Assembly: GCA_903907865.1 (NCBI GenBank)
Contig: CAIVPR010000078.1
Span: 62,001 to 126,000, forward strand
Reading direction: 5' to 3'
From: an uncultured Acidobacteriia bacterium
GTDB lineage: Bacteria > Acidobacteriota > Terriglobia > Bryobacterales > Bryobacteraceae
Length of the DNA stretch: 64,000 nucleotides
Of this stretch, positions 29,896 through 38,850 are shown in pieces (position 1 is the first letter of the stretch; every line of letters starts with the position of its first letter). The notes beneath the pieces are model-generated. The model was given only the letters and a program-made list of their open reading frames with translations, was not told where the DNA came from and ran no database searches. A program made the translations under genes and the position numbers.

Positions 29896-30245
29896 TTATC
29901 GGTTCGAGGCCGAGGCGGCCGGAATCACGAGCCGCAGCTCTTCGCCATCCAAGACCGAGTACTCCGGTTTCTTGCCTTGGAGAAACCTTTGCAGGCACAG
30001 CGCACGTAGTGGGTGCTGGTGCTGCGGGCTCTGGAAACGCCGTAGTCGATGACGTCGCGGGATGCCATGCCGATCATGCGGAACTCGATCCGCTTGGCGA
30101 AGAGGTTCGGGGGGCGGTAGTAGTTCGGGGCTTCGGGCGGTTGGGAGGGCGTTTCTTGGGCGACGAGGGGTACCCCGTAGGACCACGCGGCATACACAAA
30201 AGTCACGGACAGAAGCGCGCAAAGCGTTTGTTTACACACTTCCAT
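29896..30245 (-). pseudogene. Possible frameshifted small secreted protein
   Basis: From the ATG at 30245 a signal peptide-like start (MEVCKQTLCALLSVTFVYAAW) is followed by PPEAPNYYRPPNLFAKRIEFRMIG and DVIDYGVSRARSTSTHYVR. In another frame the end reads QGKKPEYSVLDGEELRLVI and stops at 29896. The natural-looking protein seems split across two frames near 29985-30010, which implies a one-base indel. This is the only coding signal in the 415-base gap between the glycosyltransferase and the beta-propeller gene. Confidence 0.4.
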
Positions 30246-30302
30246 TGTCCCAAGGAAATGGTTACGCTGCGGTCAGATGCGGGTTGCGGGCTGGTTTATT
30301 GG

Positions 30303-31874
30303 TCAGTGCTCCATGGGGATGCCGAAGCAGTAGAGCGTGCCGTCGTAGGTGGCGACGTAGACGCGGCCATTCGCGATCGTCAGGCCGTAGTAGTGGGTGA
30401 ACGAGGACATGGCGTCGCCGCTGTTCCACAATTCCTTGCCGGTTTTGGCGTCGAGGGCATAGAGGACCGCCTTCTGCGACATCTTGGCGCGGTCGTCGGC
30501 CGAATAGAGGCCCGGGCCGCCGTCCATGCGGGATTGCTGGGTGTATTCGCCGCTCGAAAGAGCCCAGACGAGGCCATTGGCGATGACGGGCGGGGTCGGG
30601 GAGATCAAATCGCGCGACTCCCACGCCGGGACGAGCGACGCCTTGCCGTTCGCTTCCTCCACCTTGAAGGCCGCGACGGAGCCGTTCGGGGTGTTGCCGT
30701 TCGAGATCGGGTATTTGAAGTCGGGATGGCGGGGTCCCCAGATGGGCGCGAGGACCCAGCGGGTGCCGTCGGATTCCTCCCAGCTTGCGAGGTTGCCCCA
30801 GATGCCGTGGGATTGGAAGTCGACATCCTCATTGGCGATGAGCGGGGAGCGGAACATGGGGGTCTGGTGGTTTTCGCCTCCCAGGGATTTGGAATCAAGG
30901 AGATAGAGGCGGCCCTCCTTGCCTCCGCCGACGATGAGGTCGCGGCCCTTGAAGGGGAAGACAACGGGGGTGACGTTGAGGTCTAAGTCGCGCTTGTAGA
31001 TCCACTCCCAGTTGGTGGGGGTGTACCAGTCCTTGAGTTTGAGGTCCTTGGGATTGAGGGCGATGAAGGAGTTGGCGTACTTGTTGGTGGAGGGGTCGGA
31101 GGTGCCATCGCCGGTTTCGGCGTAGATGGTGCCGTCGGTGCCGACCGCCACGCCCGCGATGCCCCAGAGGCCGCCGGAGCCAGTTTCGAACTTCAGGGTC
31201 TTTTTGGTGAGGAGGTCGATGCCGTAGACGCCGTTGGGGAGCTGGCCGCAGCCTTGGCCGGTGGCGGTGTAAAGGGTGCCGTTGAGGACGGTTAGGGCGT
31301 AGGGTTTTCCATTGCCCTTGGGGAGAAGCTGGGCGGGCGGCGCCATGTCTTCGCCGTTGGTGAGGTTGAGTTGGCGGAGCATGCCGTCGCTGGCGAGGGT
31401 GTAGAGTGCTTGGACGCCGCCGCGGCCGGGACCGGTGGGAGCGGGACCGGTCGTGGGGACGGTCGCGATGACGGGGGTAGCGGTCAGGCCGCCGGGGCAG
31501 AGCCAGTGCGGGGTGAAGCCGGCGGGCGCAGGGATCTGGAAATGCTTTTTCCAGAGGAGGCGGCCGAGGTCGGCGTCAATGGCGAAGATGTTGTCGTCAC
31601 TGCCCGCGACCACGGCCAACTCCTTGAATCCATGGGGCGTGATGAGCTGGCCGAGGATGAGGGGTTGCTGCAGGGCGTGGAGTGCCTTCTGGCCGTTGTC
31701 GAGTTTGAGCTTCCAGAGGAGCTTGGCGCTGGAGAGGGATTGGGGGCCGAGCTTGGTCTCCGCCTTCTGCCAGCCGGTGCGTTGGAGGTCGCCCGCGTAG
31801 GTGGTCCAGTTGACGGGGCGCTGGGCGGGCAGAAGGGATGCGAATAGGAAGAGGCTGGGGATGGCGGCTCGCAT
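30303..31874 (-). CDS. Secreted PQQ-like beta-propeller protein
   Basis: The 523-residue protein starts at 31874 with a signal peptide (MRAAIPSLFLFASLLPAQ). Repeated propeller strands follow: LLWKLKLDNGQ, AIDADLGRLLWKKHF, GTLYTATGQGCGQLP, GTDGTIYAETGDG, GRLYLLDSKSLGG and YALDAKTGKELWNSGD. The A-x-D-x-x-T-G-x-x-x-W pattern is the PQQ-enzyme repeat. I do not see a clear alcohol dehydrogenase active site, so it may be a scaffold. It is periplasmic. A TATGAT hexamer lies 16 bases before the start. Confidence 0.85.
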   Translation of the reverse strand: MRAAIPSLFLFASLLPAQRPVNWTTYAGDLQRTGWQKAETKLGPQSLSSAKLLWKLKLDNGQKALHALQQPLILGQLITPHGFKELAVVAGSDDNIFAIDADLGRLLWKKHFQIPAPAGFTPHWLCPGGLTATPVIATVPTTGPAPTGPGRGGVQALYTLASDGMLRQLNLTNGEDMAPPAQLLPKGNGKPYALTVLNGTLYTATGQGCGQLPNGVYGIDLLTKKTLKFETGSGGLWGIAGVAVGTDGTIYAETGDGTSDPSTNKYANSFIALNPKDLKLKDWYTPTNWEWIYKRDLDLNVTPVVFPFKGRDLIVGGGKEGRLYLLDSKSLGGENHQTPMFRSPLIANEDVDFQSHGIWGNLASWEESDGTRWVLAPIWGPRHPDFKYPISNGNTPNGSVAAFKVEEANGKASLVPAWESRDLISPTPPVIANGLVWALSSGEYTQQSRMDGGPGLYSADDRAKMSQKAVLYALDAKTGKELWNSGDAMSSFTHYYGLTIANGRVYVATYDGTLYCFGIPMEH

Positions 31875-31935
31875 GGCGGTTTCGGGAACGATCATATCCC
31901 GTCCGGAAGTGTTGCGCAAGCCGCCCCGGCGCAGT

Positions 31936-32538
31936 TTAGGACAAGCGGAGCCGACGTTTGGCGCAGACGGCGGCGAGGAACGCCGACAGGCCCAGGCCCC
32001 ACGTGGCGGGCTCCGGCGTGTCGGCGATTGCGACCGAGGTCACGGTGGAGGTCCCGCCGCCGACGAAAAAGCGGTTGCCTTGTACATTGCCGAGGTTGTG
32101 CAGAGTGACCTGTTCGGCGCTAAAAGTGTTGTTCACCCATTCCGTCCCGCCCGCGTCGGTCAGGGAGTTAACGAAGATTAGAAAAAGCTCGCCGCCCGCG
32201 GTCGCGTCGTTGTAGTGCAAATAGATGCCCGGATGAAACGCGCCGGGGTTGAAGGCGTATCCGCTCGTGGAGCCTGCCGAACTGTCGTAGGTGAAGCCTG
32301 GGTAGGGCGCGCCGACCAAGCCAGTAGTGACCACGTCGTAGGCACCGAGGGTGAGCGTGTCGGCGTCGTAGTAGAAATAGCCCGTCGCGGTGCCGTTGGA
32401 CGAGATGCCGTTCTGGTTCATGAACGTCGCGTCGACGTCCCATCTGACCATTCCCGCGGTGGCGATGGACTGGAGGGCGCAGAACGCGAGTACCGTTCGG
32501 AACAGGATGGACCCGATGGTGTGCTTTGGTGGTGTCAA
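31936..32538 (-). CDS. PEP-CTERM protein
   Basis: The 200-residue protein has a signal peptide (SILFRTVLAFCALQSIATA), a beta-rich extracellular domain (GYFYYDADTLTLGAYDVVTTG and TYDSSAGSTSGYAF), and the C-terminal sorting tag PEPATWGLG with a hydrophobic helix and KRRLRL. Function is unknown. It is the second of three PEP-CTERM genes in this window. Confidence 0.85.
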   Translation of the reverse strand: MTPPKHTIGSILFRTVLAFCALQSIATAGMVRWDVDATFMNQNGISSNGTATGYFYYDADTLTLGAYDVVTTGLVGAPYPGFTYDSSAGSTSGYAFNPGAFHPGIYLHYNDATAGGELFLIFVNSLTDAGGTEWVNNTFSAEQVTLHNLGNVQGNRFFVGGGTSTVTSVAIADTPEPATWGLGLSAFLAAVCAKRRLRLS

Positions 32539-32864
32539 GAATCGATCTCCTCAGCCAATCAAGGCGCAAGACGCCCTGCGGAATCGTCATGGCCTCAAAA
32601 TTTTCCTGCGAGGTCCGGCCCGCAAGTGCGCGCCAAACGACGTTCTTGGGATCAGGCCGCGCTAGCCCCTTCACAATGCCTTGCAACTGTGATATAACAG
32701 AACTCTTGAAACGTTAAAATGGCGCGACGGGGGGTCTTCCCCTGTCCGTTGACCTTGGCGTGTCAATTCAGGGAGTCTAAGAACTCAGTTCCGGGTGCCG
32801 TGTCGCTCCGGCGGCAAGGCCCCATGGTCGAAGCAGCAAGACGGAGTCTCAGGGGGTCCGTTCG
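32539..32864 (+). other. Leader region of the TonB-dependent receptor gene
   Basis: No open frame is convincing in these 326 bases. They hold the promoter at 32670-32698 and then a 160-base untranslated leader with G-rich runs (ACGGGGGGTCTTCCCC) and two similar GGAGTCT elements. The leader is long enough for regulation, but I recognise no known riboswitch fold. Confidence 0.6.
32670..32698 (+). promoter_or_regulatory. Sigma-70-like promoter of the TonB receptor
   Basis: TTCACA (32670-32675) and TATAAC (32693-32698) have one mismatch each to consensus and an ideal 17-base spacer. Transcription would start near 32705. Confidence 0.6.
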
Positions 32865-35800
32865 ATGAAATTGAAGAAAATCGCAGCATCGCTCATGTTT
32901 ACGCTGCTGGCCTTGATGCCAGCGGCAAATGCCCAGACCGTCACCGGATCGCTGTCCGGTACCGTAGTTGACGCCGGCGGAGCCGTCGTCGTCGGTGCCA
33001 AGGTGCAGTTGATCAACGACATCACCAAGCAAGCCCGCGAGTTCGCCACCGGTTCGACCGGCGAATTCGAATTCATCAGCATCATTCCGGGCGGCTACAG
33101 CATCAAGATCGCCCAGCCTGGGTTCAAGACCTACGACCAGAAAAATGTGACCGTCAGCTCCCAGGAGCGCGTCGACCTTCACACGATCAAGCTCACGGTC
33201 GGTGACGTTTCGACGTCGATCGAAGTGCAGTCGGAAGCGGCCCACGTCGCGACGGACAGCTCGGACCGCTCCATGAACGTCAACCTCGCGCAGATTGCGG
33301 ACACTCCGACGCGCGGCCGCGACTTCAAGGCGATCATCAAGACGCTGCCTGGCGTGCAGGATCTGAGCAACCACGACTCGCGCGGCTGGGGTGGTGACAC
33401 TCCGACCGTCAACGGCGGCCAGCAGGGCCAGGTCGTTGTCACCCTCGACGGTATCGTCAGCCAGGACTCCGGCAACTACTCAATGAACAGCACGCTGTCG
33501 CCGAGCCCAGACGCCATCGGCGAAGTGAAGCTCCTCGTTTCGAACTACACGGCGGAATACGGCGCCCGCAACGGCGGCCAGATGAACGTCACCATCAAGA
33601 ACGGCTCGAACCAGTTCCACGGCACGGCCTACTACGACTGGCGCCATGAAACCATCGACGCCAACGAATTCTTCAACAACAAGCTCGGCGTTGTGAAGCC
33701 CCGCTACCGCTACCAGAATCCAGGTTTCACCCTTGGTGGACCGCTGCTCATTCCCGGCGTGCGTTTCAACAAAGACCGCAACCGCCTCTTCTTCTTCTTC
33801 TCGTGGGACAAGCTGAACAACCACGGCGTGGCGGGCCCGAGCCGCTACACCATGCCGACCGCCGCTGAAAAGACCGGCGACTTCTCGGCCTCGGTCTTCC
33901 CGAACGGTTCCGCCATGCTGGTCCGCGATCCCAACACCGGCCAGGCTTGCACAGCCGCCGGCGGTCCGGGCTGCTTTGCCGGCAACAAGGTTCCGACGAG
34001 CCGCATCAGCGCTATCGGTGCCGCTATGTTGGCGCGTTTCCCGAATCCAAACACCGTCGACCCGACAGGTGCACGGCAGTACAACTCGATCTTCCAGTTC
34101 ACCAACACGCAGCCCCGCGAAGACAAGATCCTCCGCGTGGACTACAACATCAGCACCAAAGACACGATGTTCGTGCGGCTGATCCAGGACAACTTCGAGA
34201 ACGCCGGTTACGGTGCCATCCTCGGTGCCATCGGCGACGGCTGGGGCCAGTTCCCGCACAGCTACCACAATCCTTCGGCCGGTGCGGCAATGACCTATGT
34301 CCACACCTTCCGTCCGAACCTGATCAACGAACTGACGGCTGGCATCAACCGCAACCACCAGGGCAACTCGCCGACCGACGACGCATCGTTCGCCGCCAGC
34401 CAGCTGCCGCTGAAGGACGCGAGCGGCCAGACGTTGGCACTGCCGAACCTTTTCGGTGCCAACTACCTGAAGCTTTTGCCGCAGGTCAACTTTGGTCTAC
34501 CGTCGGGCTTCAGCGCCCAGTCGGCTCCGACCGGCATTCCCAACCTGCCCGGTTTCGGTTTCGACAGCCGTTGGCCGTTTGATGGAACCGACGAGTCGCA
34601 GAACCTGAACGACAACGTCACTTGGATCAAGGGCGCGCACACCGTCAAGGGTGGTCTCTACATCGAGAAGGAAGCCCGGAACGTTTCCGTGTACTCGGTC
34701 TACAACACCGCTGGCACCTACTACTTCGGCTCCGATCTCGGCAACCCCGTCGATACCGGCAACCCCTTCTCGAACGCCCTCACCGGCAACCTGTACGGTT
34801 ACGGCGAAGACAACAAGAAGCAGATCAACCATGCCCGTTACACGCAGGTGGAATGGTTCCTGCAGGACACTTGGAAGTTCAACAAGCGTCTGACCGTCGA
34901 CGCGGGCGTCCGTTTCCAGTTCATCGGCACCCTGCGTTCGGAAGGCGCCACGCTGGGAGCTTTCGATACGGCCTCATACAACGCGAGCACGGTCGGACAG
35001 CTGCTGTATCCGACTTGCACCGTTCCGGTTGGAGGCAGCGTGAGCTGCCCGGCAGCCAACAAGGCCTCGATCAATCCGATCACCAAGAAGGTCTACCCGT
35101 ACTCCCAACAGGGCACCTTCGACCCGGCTTCCTACCCTGCCAACGGCCTGCCGTTCTCTGGTATCAAGACCGCCAAGACGATGTTGTTCGACAACCCGCC
35201 CATCCAGGTGTCGCCCCGCATCGGTTTGGCATATGACGTCTTCGGCAACGGTAAGACGGCAATCCGGACCGGTTTCGGCATCTTCATCGGTCGCTCGTTC
35301 ACGGTCGACACAATCGGTGCAACTGGTGCAGGTACGGGCCCGATCGCGGCTCCGCCAAACTTCGTGGCTCCGCTGATCCTCAACACCAATATCAGCAGCC
35401 TCGTGGGTTCCACTGCGGTCTACACCCCGCAGGCGACCACGGGTGGCTCGCTCAACCTGAAGCCCCCGGCCACCTACAACTGGAGCTTTGGCGTCCAGCA
35501 GGATCTCGGCAAGGGTTTCGTGCTCGACGTCTCCTACATTGGCAACGTGGCGCACAACCAATTCAACCAGGGCCGCATCGACTTCAACGCGGTGAAGCCC
35601 TACACGACTTGGACACCGACCGGTGGCGCGAATCCGAAGTACTTCGACCCGACCAGCGGTAATGGCGGCACGGCGGGTTTCTACTCCACCAACCTGATCC
35701 GCGCTCTTTCCGGCGGTTACAACTGGGGTGCCATCCAGGGCTACACGATGGACGGCGAATCCAACTACAACGCTCTGCAGGCGACGGTCAACCGCCGCTT

Positions 35801-36584
35801 CTCCAAGCGTCTCCAACTGGGTGCGAACTACACGTGGTCCAAGACCATCACCTACAACCGCAACCAGTTCGTCAACGACTACCTGTTGAAAAACGTCACT
35901 GGCAACCGTCCGCACGCCGTCAACCTGAACTGGGGCTACGACCTTCCGGAAGTCTCCAAGTACATGAAGAACGTCGTCACCAAGGCCGTGCTGGACAACT
36001 GGCACTGGTCTGGTGTGGGCACGTTCTTCTACGGTTCGAACCTGGCCATTGGTTGCAGCGTCAACGGAGCGCCGATTGGTTACTGGACCGGTACGCCGAC
36101 CGGCGGTTTCCCGTTCCGTTGCCAGCAGAACGGCAGCTTGTGGTTGGACAGCAACGCGACGCCTTCGTCGGTGTGGACGGGCGCAAACGCGTCACTCGCC
36201 ACCGCCGATCCGAAGCTGTGGTACAACTTTAATCCGGCCAGCTTCGTGCTGCCGTCCGCGACATCGTATGGTATCGGCAACGCACAGCCGACCATGACGT
36301 ACGGTCCGGGCGTCATCAACTTCGACATGGCCCTGCAGAAGGAAGTGAACATCCCGATCCGCGAGCACAACACCACGTTGAGCGTCAAGATCGAGGCGTT
36401 CAACGTCTTCAACCACTTCAATCCGGGCAACCCGTCGACCGGCCTTGCAATCAACTGCAATGCGGTCAACGGTGCTTGCACAACTCCGGCCCTGAAGGAC
36501 TACACCTCGACCACGTTCGGCACCATCACGTCCGCGCAGGTTCAAGCGCGGCACGCATCGGTGACGTTCCGGTTACGGTTCTAG
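32865..36584 (+). CDS. Oar-like TonB-dependent outer-membrane receptor
   Basis: The 1239-residue protein begins with a signal peptide (MKLKKIAASLMFTLLALMPAANA). A carboxypeptidase-regulatory/Ig-like domain follows at about 28-110 (VTGSLSGTVVDAGGAVVVGA, then GGYSIKIAQPGFKTYDQ). A plug region comes next (LPGVQDLSNHDSRGWGG, TPTVNGGQQGQVVVTLDGI, NVTIKNGSNQFHG), then a long beta-barrel. The protein ends RHASVTFRLRF with the terminal Phe required for outer-membrane assembly. Such receptors are hugely expanded in Acidobacteria and probably import oligosaccharides or other polymers. The gene stands alone with its own promoter and terminator. Confidence 0.93.
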   Translation: MKLKKIAASLMFTLLALMPAANAQTVTGSLSGTVVDAGGAVVVGAKVQLINDITKQAREFATGSTGEFEFISIIPGGYSIKIAQPGFKTYDQKNVTVSSQERVDLHTIKLTVGDVSTSIEVQSEAAHVATDSSDRSMNVNLAQIADTPTRGRDFKAIIKTLPGVQDLSNHDSRGWGGDTPTVNGGQQGQVVVTLDGIVSQDSGNYSMNSTLSPSPDAIGEVKLLVSNYTAEYGARNGGQMNVTIKNGSNQFHGTAYYDWRHETIDANEFFNNKLGVVKPRYRYQNPGFTLGGPLLIPGVRFNKDRNRLFFFFSWDKLNNHGVAGPSRYTMPTAAEKTGDFSASVFPNGSAMLVRDPNTGQACTAAGGPGCFAGNKVPTSRISAIGAAMLARFPNPNTVDPTGARQYNSIFQFTNTQPREDKILRVDYNISTKDTMFVRLIQDNFENAGYGAILGAIGDGWGQFPHSYHNPSAGAAMTYVHTFRPNLINELTAGINRNHQGNSPTDDASFAASQLPLKDASGQTLALPNLFGANYLKLLPQVNFGLPSGFSAQSAPTGIPNLPGFGFDSRWPFDGTDESQNLNDNVTWIKGAHTVKGGLYIEKEARNVSVYSVYNTAGTYYFGSDLGNPVDTGNPFSNALTGNLYGYGEDNKKQINHARYTQVEWFLQDTWKFNKRLTVDAGVRFQFIGTLRSEGATLGAFDTASYNASTVGQLLYPTCTVPVGGSVSCPAANKASINPITKKVYPYSQQGTFDPASYPANGLPFSGIKTAKTMLFDNPPIQVSPRIGLAYDVFGNGKTAIRTGFGIFIGRSFTVDTIGATGAGTGPIAAPPNFVAPLILNTNISSLVGSTAVYTPQATTGGSLNLKPPATYNWSFGVQQDLGKGFVLDVSYIGNVAHNQFNQGRIDFNAVKPYTTWTPTGGANPKYFDPTSGNGGTAGFYSTNLIRALSGGYNWGAIQGYTMDGESNYNALQATVNRRFSKRLQLGANYTWSKTITYNRNQFVNDYLLKNVTGNRPHAVNLNWGYDLPEVSKYMKNVVTKAVLDNWHWSGVGTFFYGSNLAIGCSVNGAPIGYWTGTPTGGFPFRCQQNGSLWLDSNATPSSVWTGANASLATADPKLWYNFNPASFVLPSATSYGIGNAQPTMTYGPGVINFDMALQKEVNIPIREHNTTLSVKIEAFNVFNHFNPGNPSTGLAINCNAVNGACTTPALKDYTSTTFGTITSAQVQARHASVTFRLRF

Positions 36585-36611
36585 GCTTTAGGTCATACGC
36601 AAACGGTGGTG

Positions 36612-36642
36612 GCACCATCCGGTGAAAGCCGGGTGGTGCTTT
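36612..36642 (+). terminator. Intrinsic terminator of the TonB receptor gene
   Basis: An 11-bp stem (GCACCATCCGG with CCGGGTGGTGC, one T-G pair) with a six-base loop TGAAAG is followed by TTT. It lies 28 bases after the stop codon. Confidence 0.65.
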
Positions 36643-36666
36643 GCCGTGTCCGGAAGGAGGTTTTTT

Positions 36667-36989
36667 GTGGATAATGGACATATAGTGACATTGCCGGTTC
36701 CGGTGCCCCGCGAGGCGATCGCGGCGTTCTGCAAGCGTAACGAGGTCCGGAAACTGTCTTTGTTCGGATCGATACTCGGTCCGGAGTTTCGGCTCGACAG
36801 CGACATCGACGTCTTGGTCGAGTTCGACCCGGAAGGGGGCCGGGGTTCTTCGGTATGGCGCGGATGGAGCGTGAGCTTTCGGGACTATTCGGGGGGCGGA
36901 AGGTCGACCTGCGTACGCCAGAGGAGCTGAGCCGCTATTTCCGGGACCAGGTAGTCGCTTCCGCGCTGTTGCAATATGCGGGAGAATGA
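36667..36989 (+). pseudogene. Frameshifted MNT-type nucleotidyltransferase (antitoxin)
   Basis: Translation would start at the GTG at 36667, six bases after a perfect AAGGAGG. The first part holds the nucleotidyltransferase motif LSLFGSILG...[12 protein letters not shown]. At about 36835-36845 the frame is lost; from 36846 another frame continues naturally as [29 protein letters not shown] and ends at 36989. One base appears to be missing in the G/C-rich run. Intact genes of this type are minimal nucleotidyltransferase partners of HEPN toxins (HepT/MntA). Expression signals are intact but the product is truncated. Confidence 0.7.
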
Positions 36990-37035
36990 CCGGATCTGCG
37001 TCCGCCATATGCTTTTCGTCTCGACAGCGACATAG
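36976..37035 (+). pseudogene. 5' stub of a HEPN-type toxin gene
   Basis: An ATG overlapping the end of the MNT frame encodes [13 protein letters not shown], the usual opening of HEPN (DUF86) toxins encoded directly after MNT genes, and then runs into an unrelated frame and a stop after 19 codons. The sequence right at the break (37020-37040) copies 36793-36813 of the MNT gene with one change in 21 bases, so the toxin body seems to have been deleted by recombination. Confidence 0.55.
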
Positions 37036-37055
37036 ACGTCCCAGCCGCCGCTGGC

Positions 37056-38684
37056 CTAGACCGAATACTCCTGTTTTGTAATTCCAAAGGCTTTCAGCCG
37101 GGAGGCCAGGGTGCCCGGGTTAATTCCGAGGAGGTCCGCCGCACCAGTTGTTCCTGAAATTCGCCCGTTGGCCTTGCGAAGGGCGGCCAGAATGTTGGCT
37201 CGTTCGCGGTGTCGCCATTCGTGCTCGGGAATGACGTCGGGATCGACGGTCGGCGAAACGGTTGGAGGTGCGGGCACCGCCCGAACCGGGCCCGAGTCCG
37301 GGAGTTCCAGGCTCAGCGGTCCGCCACGGGCCAGGATGACCGCCCGTTCCACCACATTTTGGAGTTCCCGCACATTGCCGGGCCAGTCGTAGTGCTGCGC
37401 CCGCTCGATCTCGCGGTGGGGAATCCGGAGGGGCTGCAGGTGGAAACGGAGGCAGGAATTGCGGACGAAGTGGGCGACCAGATCCGGGATGTCGATGGGG
37501 CGCTCACGGAGGGGTGGCACTTCAATCGGGAAAACGCCGAGCCGATAGAACAGGTCGAGGCGGAAGCGTCCCTCGTTGACCTCCTTCCGCAGGTCGCGGT
37601 TGGTGGCGGCGACGACGCGCACGTTGACGCGGCGGGTGGTCTCGTCCCCGACCCGCTCAAATTCGCCCTCCTGGAGGACGCGGAGGAGCTTCGATTGGAG
37701 TTCCAAGGGAATTTCTCCCACCTCGTCGAGGAATAGGGTTCCGGCGTCGGCGAGTTGGAAGCGTCCGACGCGGTCGCGGACGGCACCGGTGAACGACCCG
37801 CGGACGTGCCCGAAAAACTCGCTCTCGAAGAGCTCGCGGGGGATCGATCCGCAATTCACTTTGACGAGCGGCTTGCGGGCGCGCGGGCTGCGCCGGTGGA
37901 TGGCGCGGGCGATCAGTTCCTTGCCGGTGCCGCTTTCGCCCAGAACCAGAACGTTGGCGTCCGTCGCGGCGACGAGTTCCACTTGGCGGAGCACACGTTC
38001 CAAGGCCGGGCTGCTGCCCAGGATCTCCCCGAACGAGCCCGTGGTACCGACCTCCTCCTGCAGGTAGTCCCGTTCCAGTTCCAGTTCGTGCCGGAGCCGT
38101 TCGTTGGCTTCGAAGGCGCGGGCATTGGCGATGGCGACAGCAGCGGCGTCGGCCATGGTACGCAGCCACGCGAAGCAATCGTCGTCCGCCTCCACGCGGC
38201 GGAATACCGCGAGGACTCCCAGGACTTCCCCCCGGAACACCAGCGGGTGACCGGCGAAGCTCACCAAGCCTTCGTGGTCGGCCCAGTCGGGATGGCGAAC
38301 CCACTGGCGGTCGGCTGGCCCGATTTTTGCAATATTGGGGATCCGGACGGACTCGCCGGTGCGGGCTATGTGGGAAATCTTCAGGTCGCCGGACAGCTGG
38401 ACGCGGTGGAAGGTGCCGCCGAGACGCGTCCAATCGGCGTCAGCGGAGAGTGGGGTACCGGCACTGGCGCTCAGATGGAGGGCGGCGGGCTCTGGATTGT
38501 CGCGGCGGCAGCAAAAGTCGCAGGTCTTGTCCGGCGCGGTCAGCCAAAGGCGGGCGAGGGCAACGTGTGGCTGTCTGGCGACAGTTTCGATGATTGCATT
38601 CAGGACGGCACCGGGCGCGCGCTGTTGCGCGATGGCGAGGATGATGTCGGGAAGGGATTCGAGTCGCAAAACCGACAATAGCAT
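37056..38684 (-). CDS. Sigma-54-dependent transcriptional activator (GAF-AAA+-Fis)
   Basis: The 542-residue protein has an N-terminal GAF sensor (about 20-190) with a Cys pair in KTCDFCCRRDN, a coiled linker, the AAA+ domain with Walker A GESGTGKE, the sigma-54 contact loop in the form GSFTGA, Walker B GTLFLDEVGEIP, and the arginine region FRLDLFYRLGVFPIEVPPLRER. A Fis-type helix-turn-helix ends the protein (GRISGTTGAADLLGINPGTLASRLKAFGI, given in parts here as a HTH_8 match). It is divergent from the ahpD-like operon, whose promoter matches the sigma-54 consensus. The architecture is NorR/FhlA-like; the ligand is unknown. Confidence 0.92.
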   Translation of the reverse strand: MLLSVLRLESLPDIILAIAQQRAPGAVLNAIIETVARQPHVALARLWLTAPDKTCDFCCRRDNPEPAALHLSASAGTPLSADADWTRLGGTFHRVQLSGDLKISHIARTGESVRIPNIAKIGPADRQWVRHPDWADHEGLVSFAGHPLVFRGEVLGVLAVFRRVEADDDCFAWLRTMADAAAVAIANARAFEANERLRHELELERDYLQEEVGTTGSFGEILGSSPALERVLRQVELVAATDANVLVLGESGTGKELIARAIHRRSPRARKPLVKVNCGSIPRELFESEFFGHVRGSFTGAVRDRVGRFQLADAGTLFLDEVGEIPLELQSKLLRVLQEGEFERVGDETTRRVNVRVVAATNRDLRKEVNEGRFRLDLFYRLGVFPIEVPPLRERPIDIPDLVAHFVRNSCLRFHLQPLRIPHREIERAQHYDWPGNVRELQNVVERAVILARGGPLSLELPDSGPVRAVPAPPTVSPTVDPDVIPEHEWRHRERANILAALRKANGRISGTTGAADLLGINPGTLASRLKAFGITKQEYSV

Positions 38685-38695
38685 GAGAGCTCATG
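38682..38695. promoter_or_regulatory. Inverted repeat, candidate activator site
   Basis: CATGAG and CTCATG flank two bases and overlap the start codon of the activator gene. It lies about 100 bases upstream of the sigma-54 promoter, a usual place for an enhancer. A second imperfect repeat, TCACG-N13-CGTGA, spans 38712-38734. Confidence 0.4.
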
Positions 38696-38790
38696 ACTGG
38701 TTCGCGAAATTTCACGATCCATGAGATTCCGTGACCTCCACGGGGAGGACCTTCGTTTTCGTTTTCAATCACTTAGCTCTGGATCGAGGT

Positions 38791-38806
38791 TGGCAGGGGA
38801 CTTGCA
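38791..38806 (+). promoter_or_regulatory. Sigma-54 (-24/-12) promoter of the ahpD-like operon
   Basis: TGGCAGGGGACTTGCA fits TGGCAC-N5-TTGCA with one mismatch. The invariant GG and GC are exactly ten bases apart. Transcription would start near 38817, 34 bases before the ahpD-like start. Confidence 0.75.
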
Positions 38807-38850
38807 CCTTTGGAGAGCGTCGCGAGAGCGACAGAAGAGGGAAGACGAAA

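Noticed and set aside
29838-30986. Long plus-strand frame across the beta-propeller 3' end
   Set aside because: It is antisense to a clear PQQ-repeat protein and lacks any domain signal.
32681-32698. TTGCAA as -35 box for TATAAC
   Set aside because: Only six bases separate them; TTCACA at 32670 has the correct 17-base spacing.
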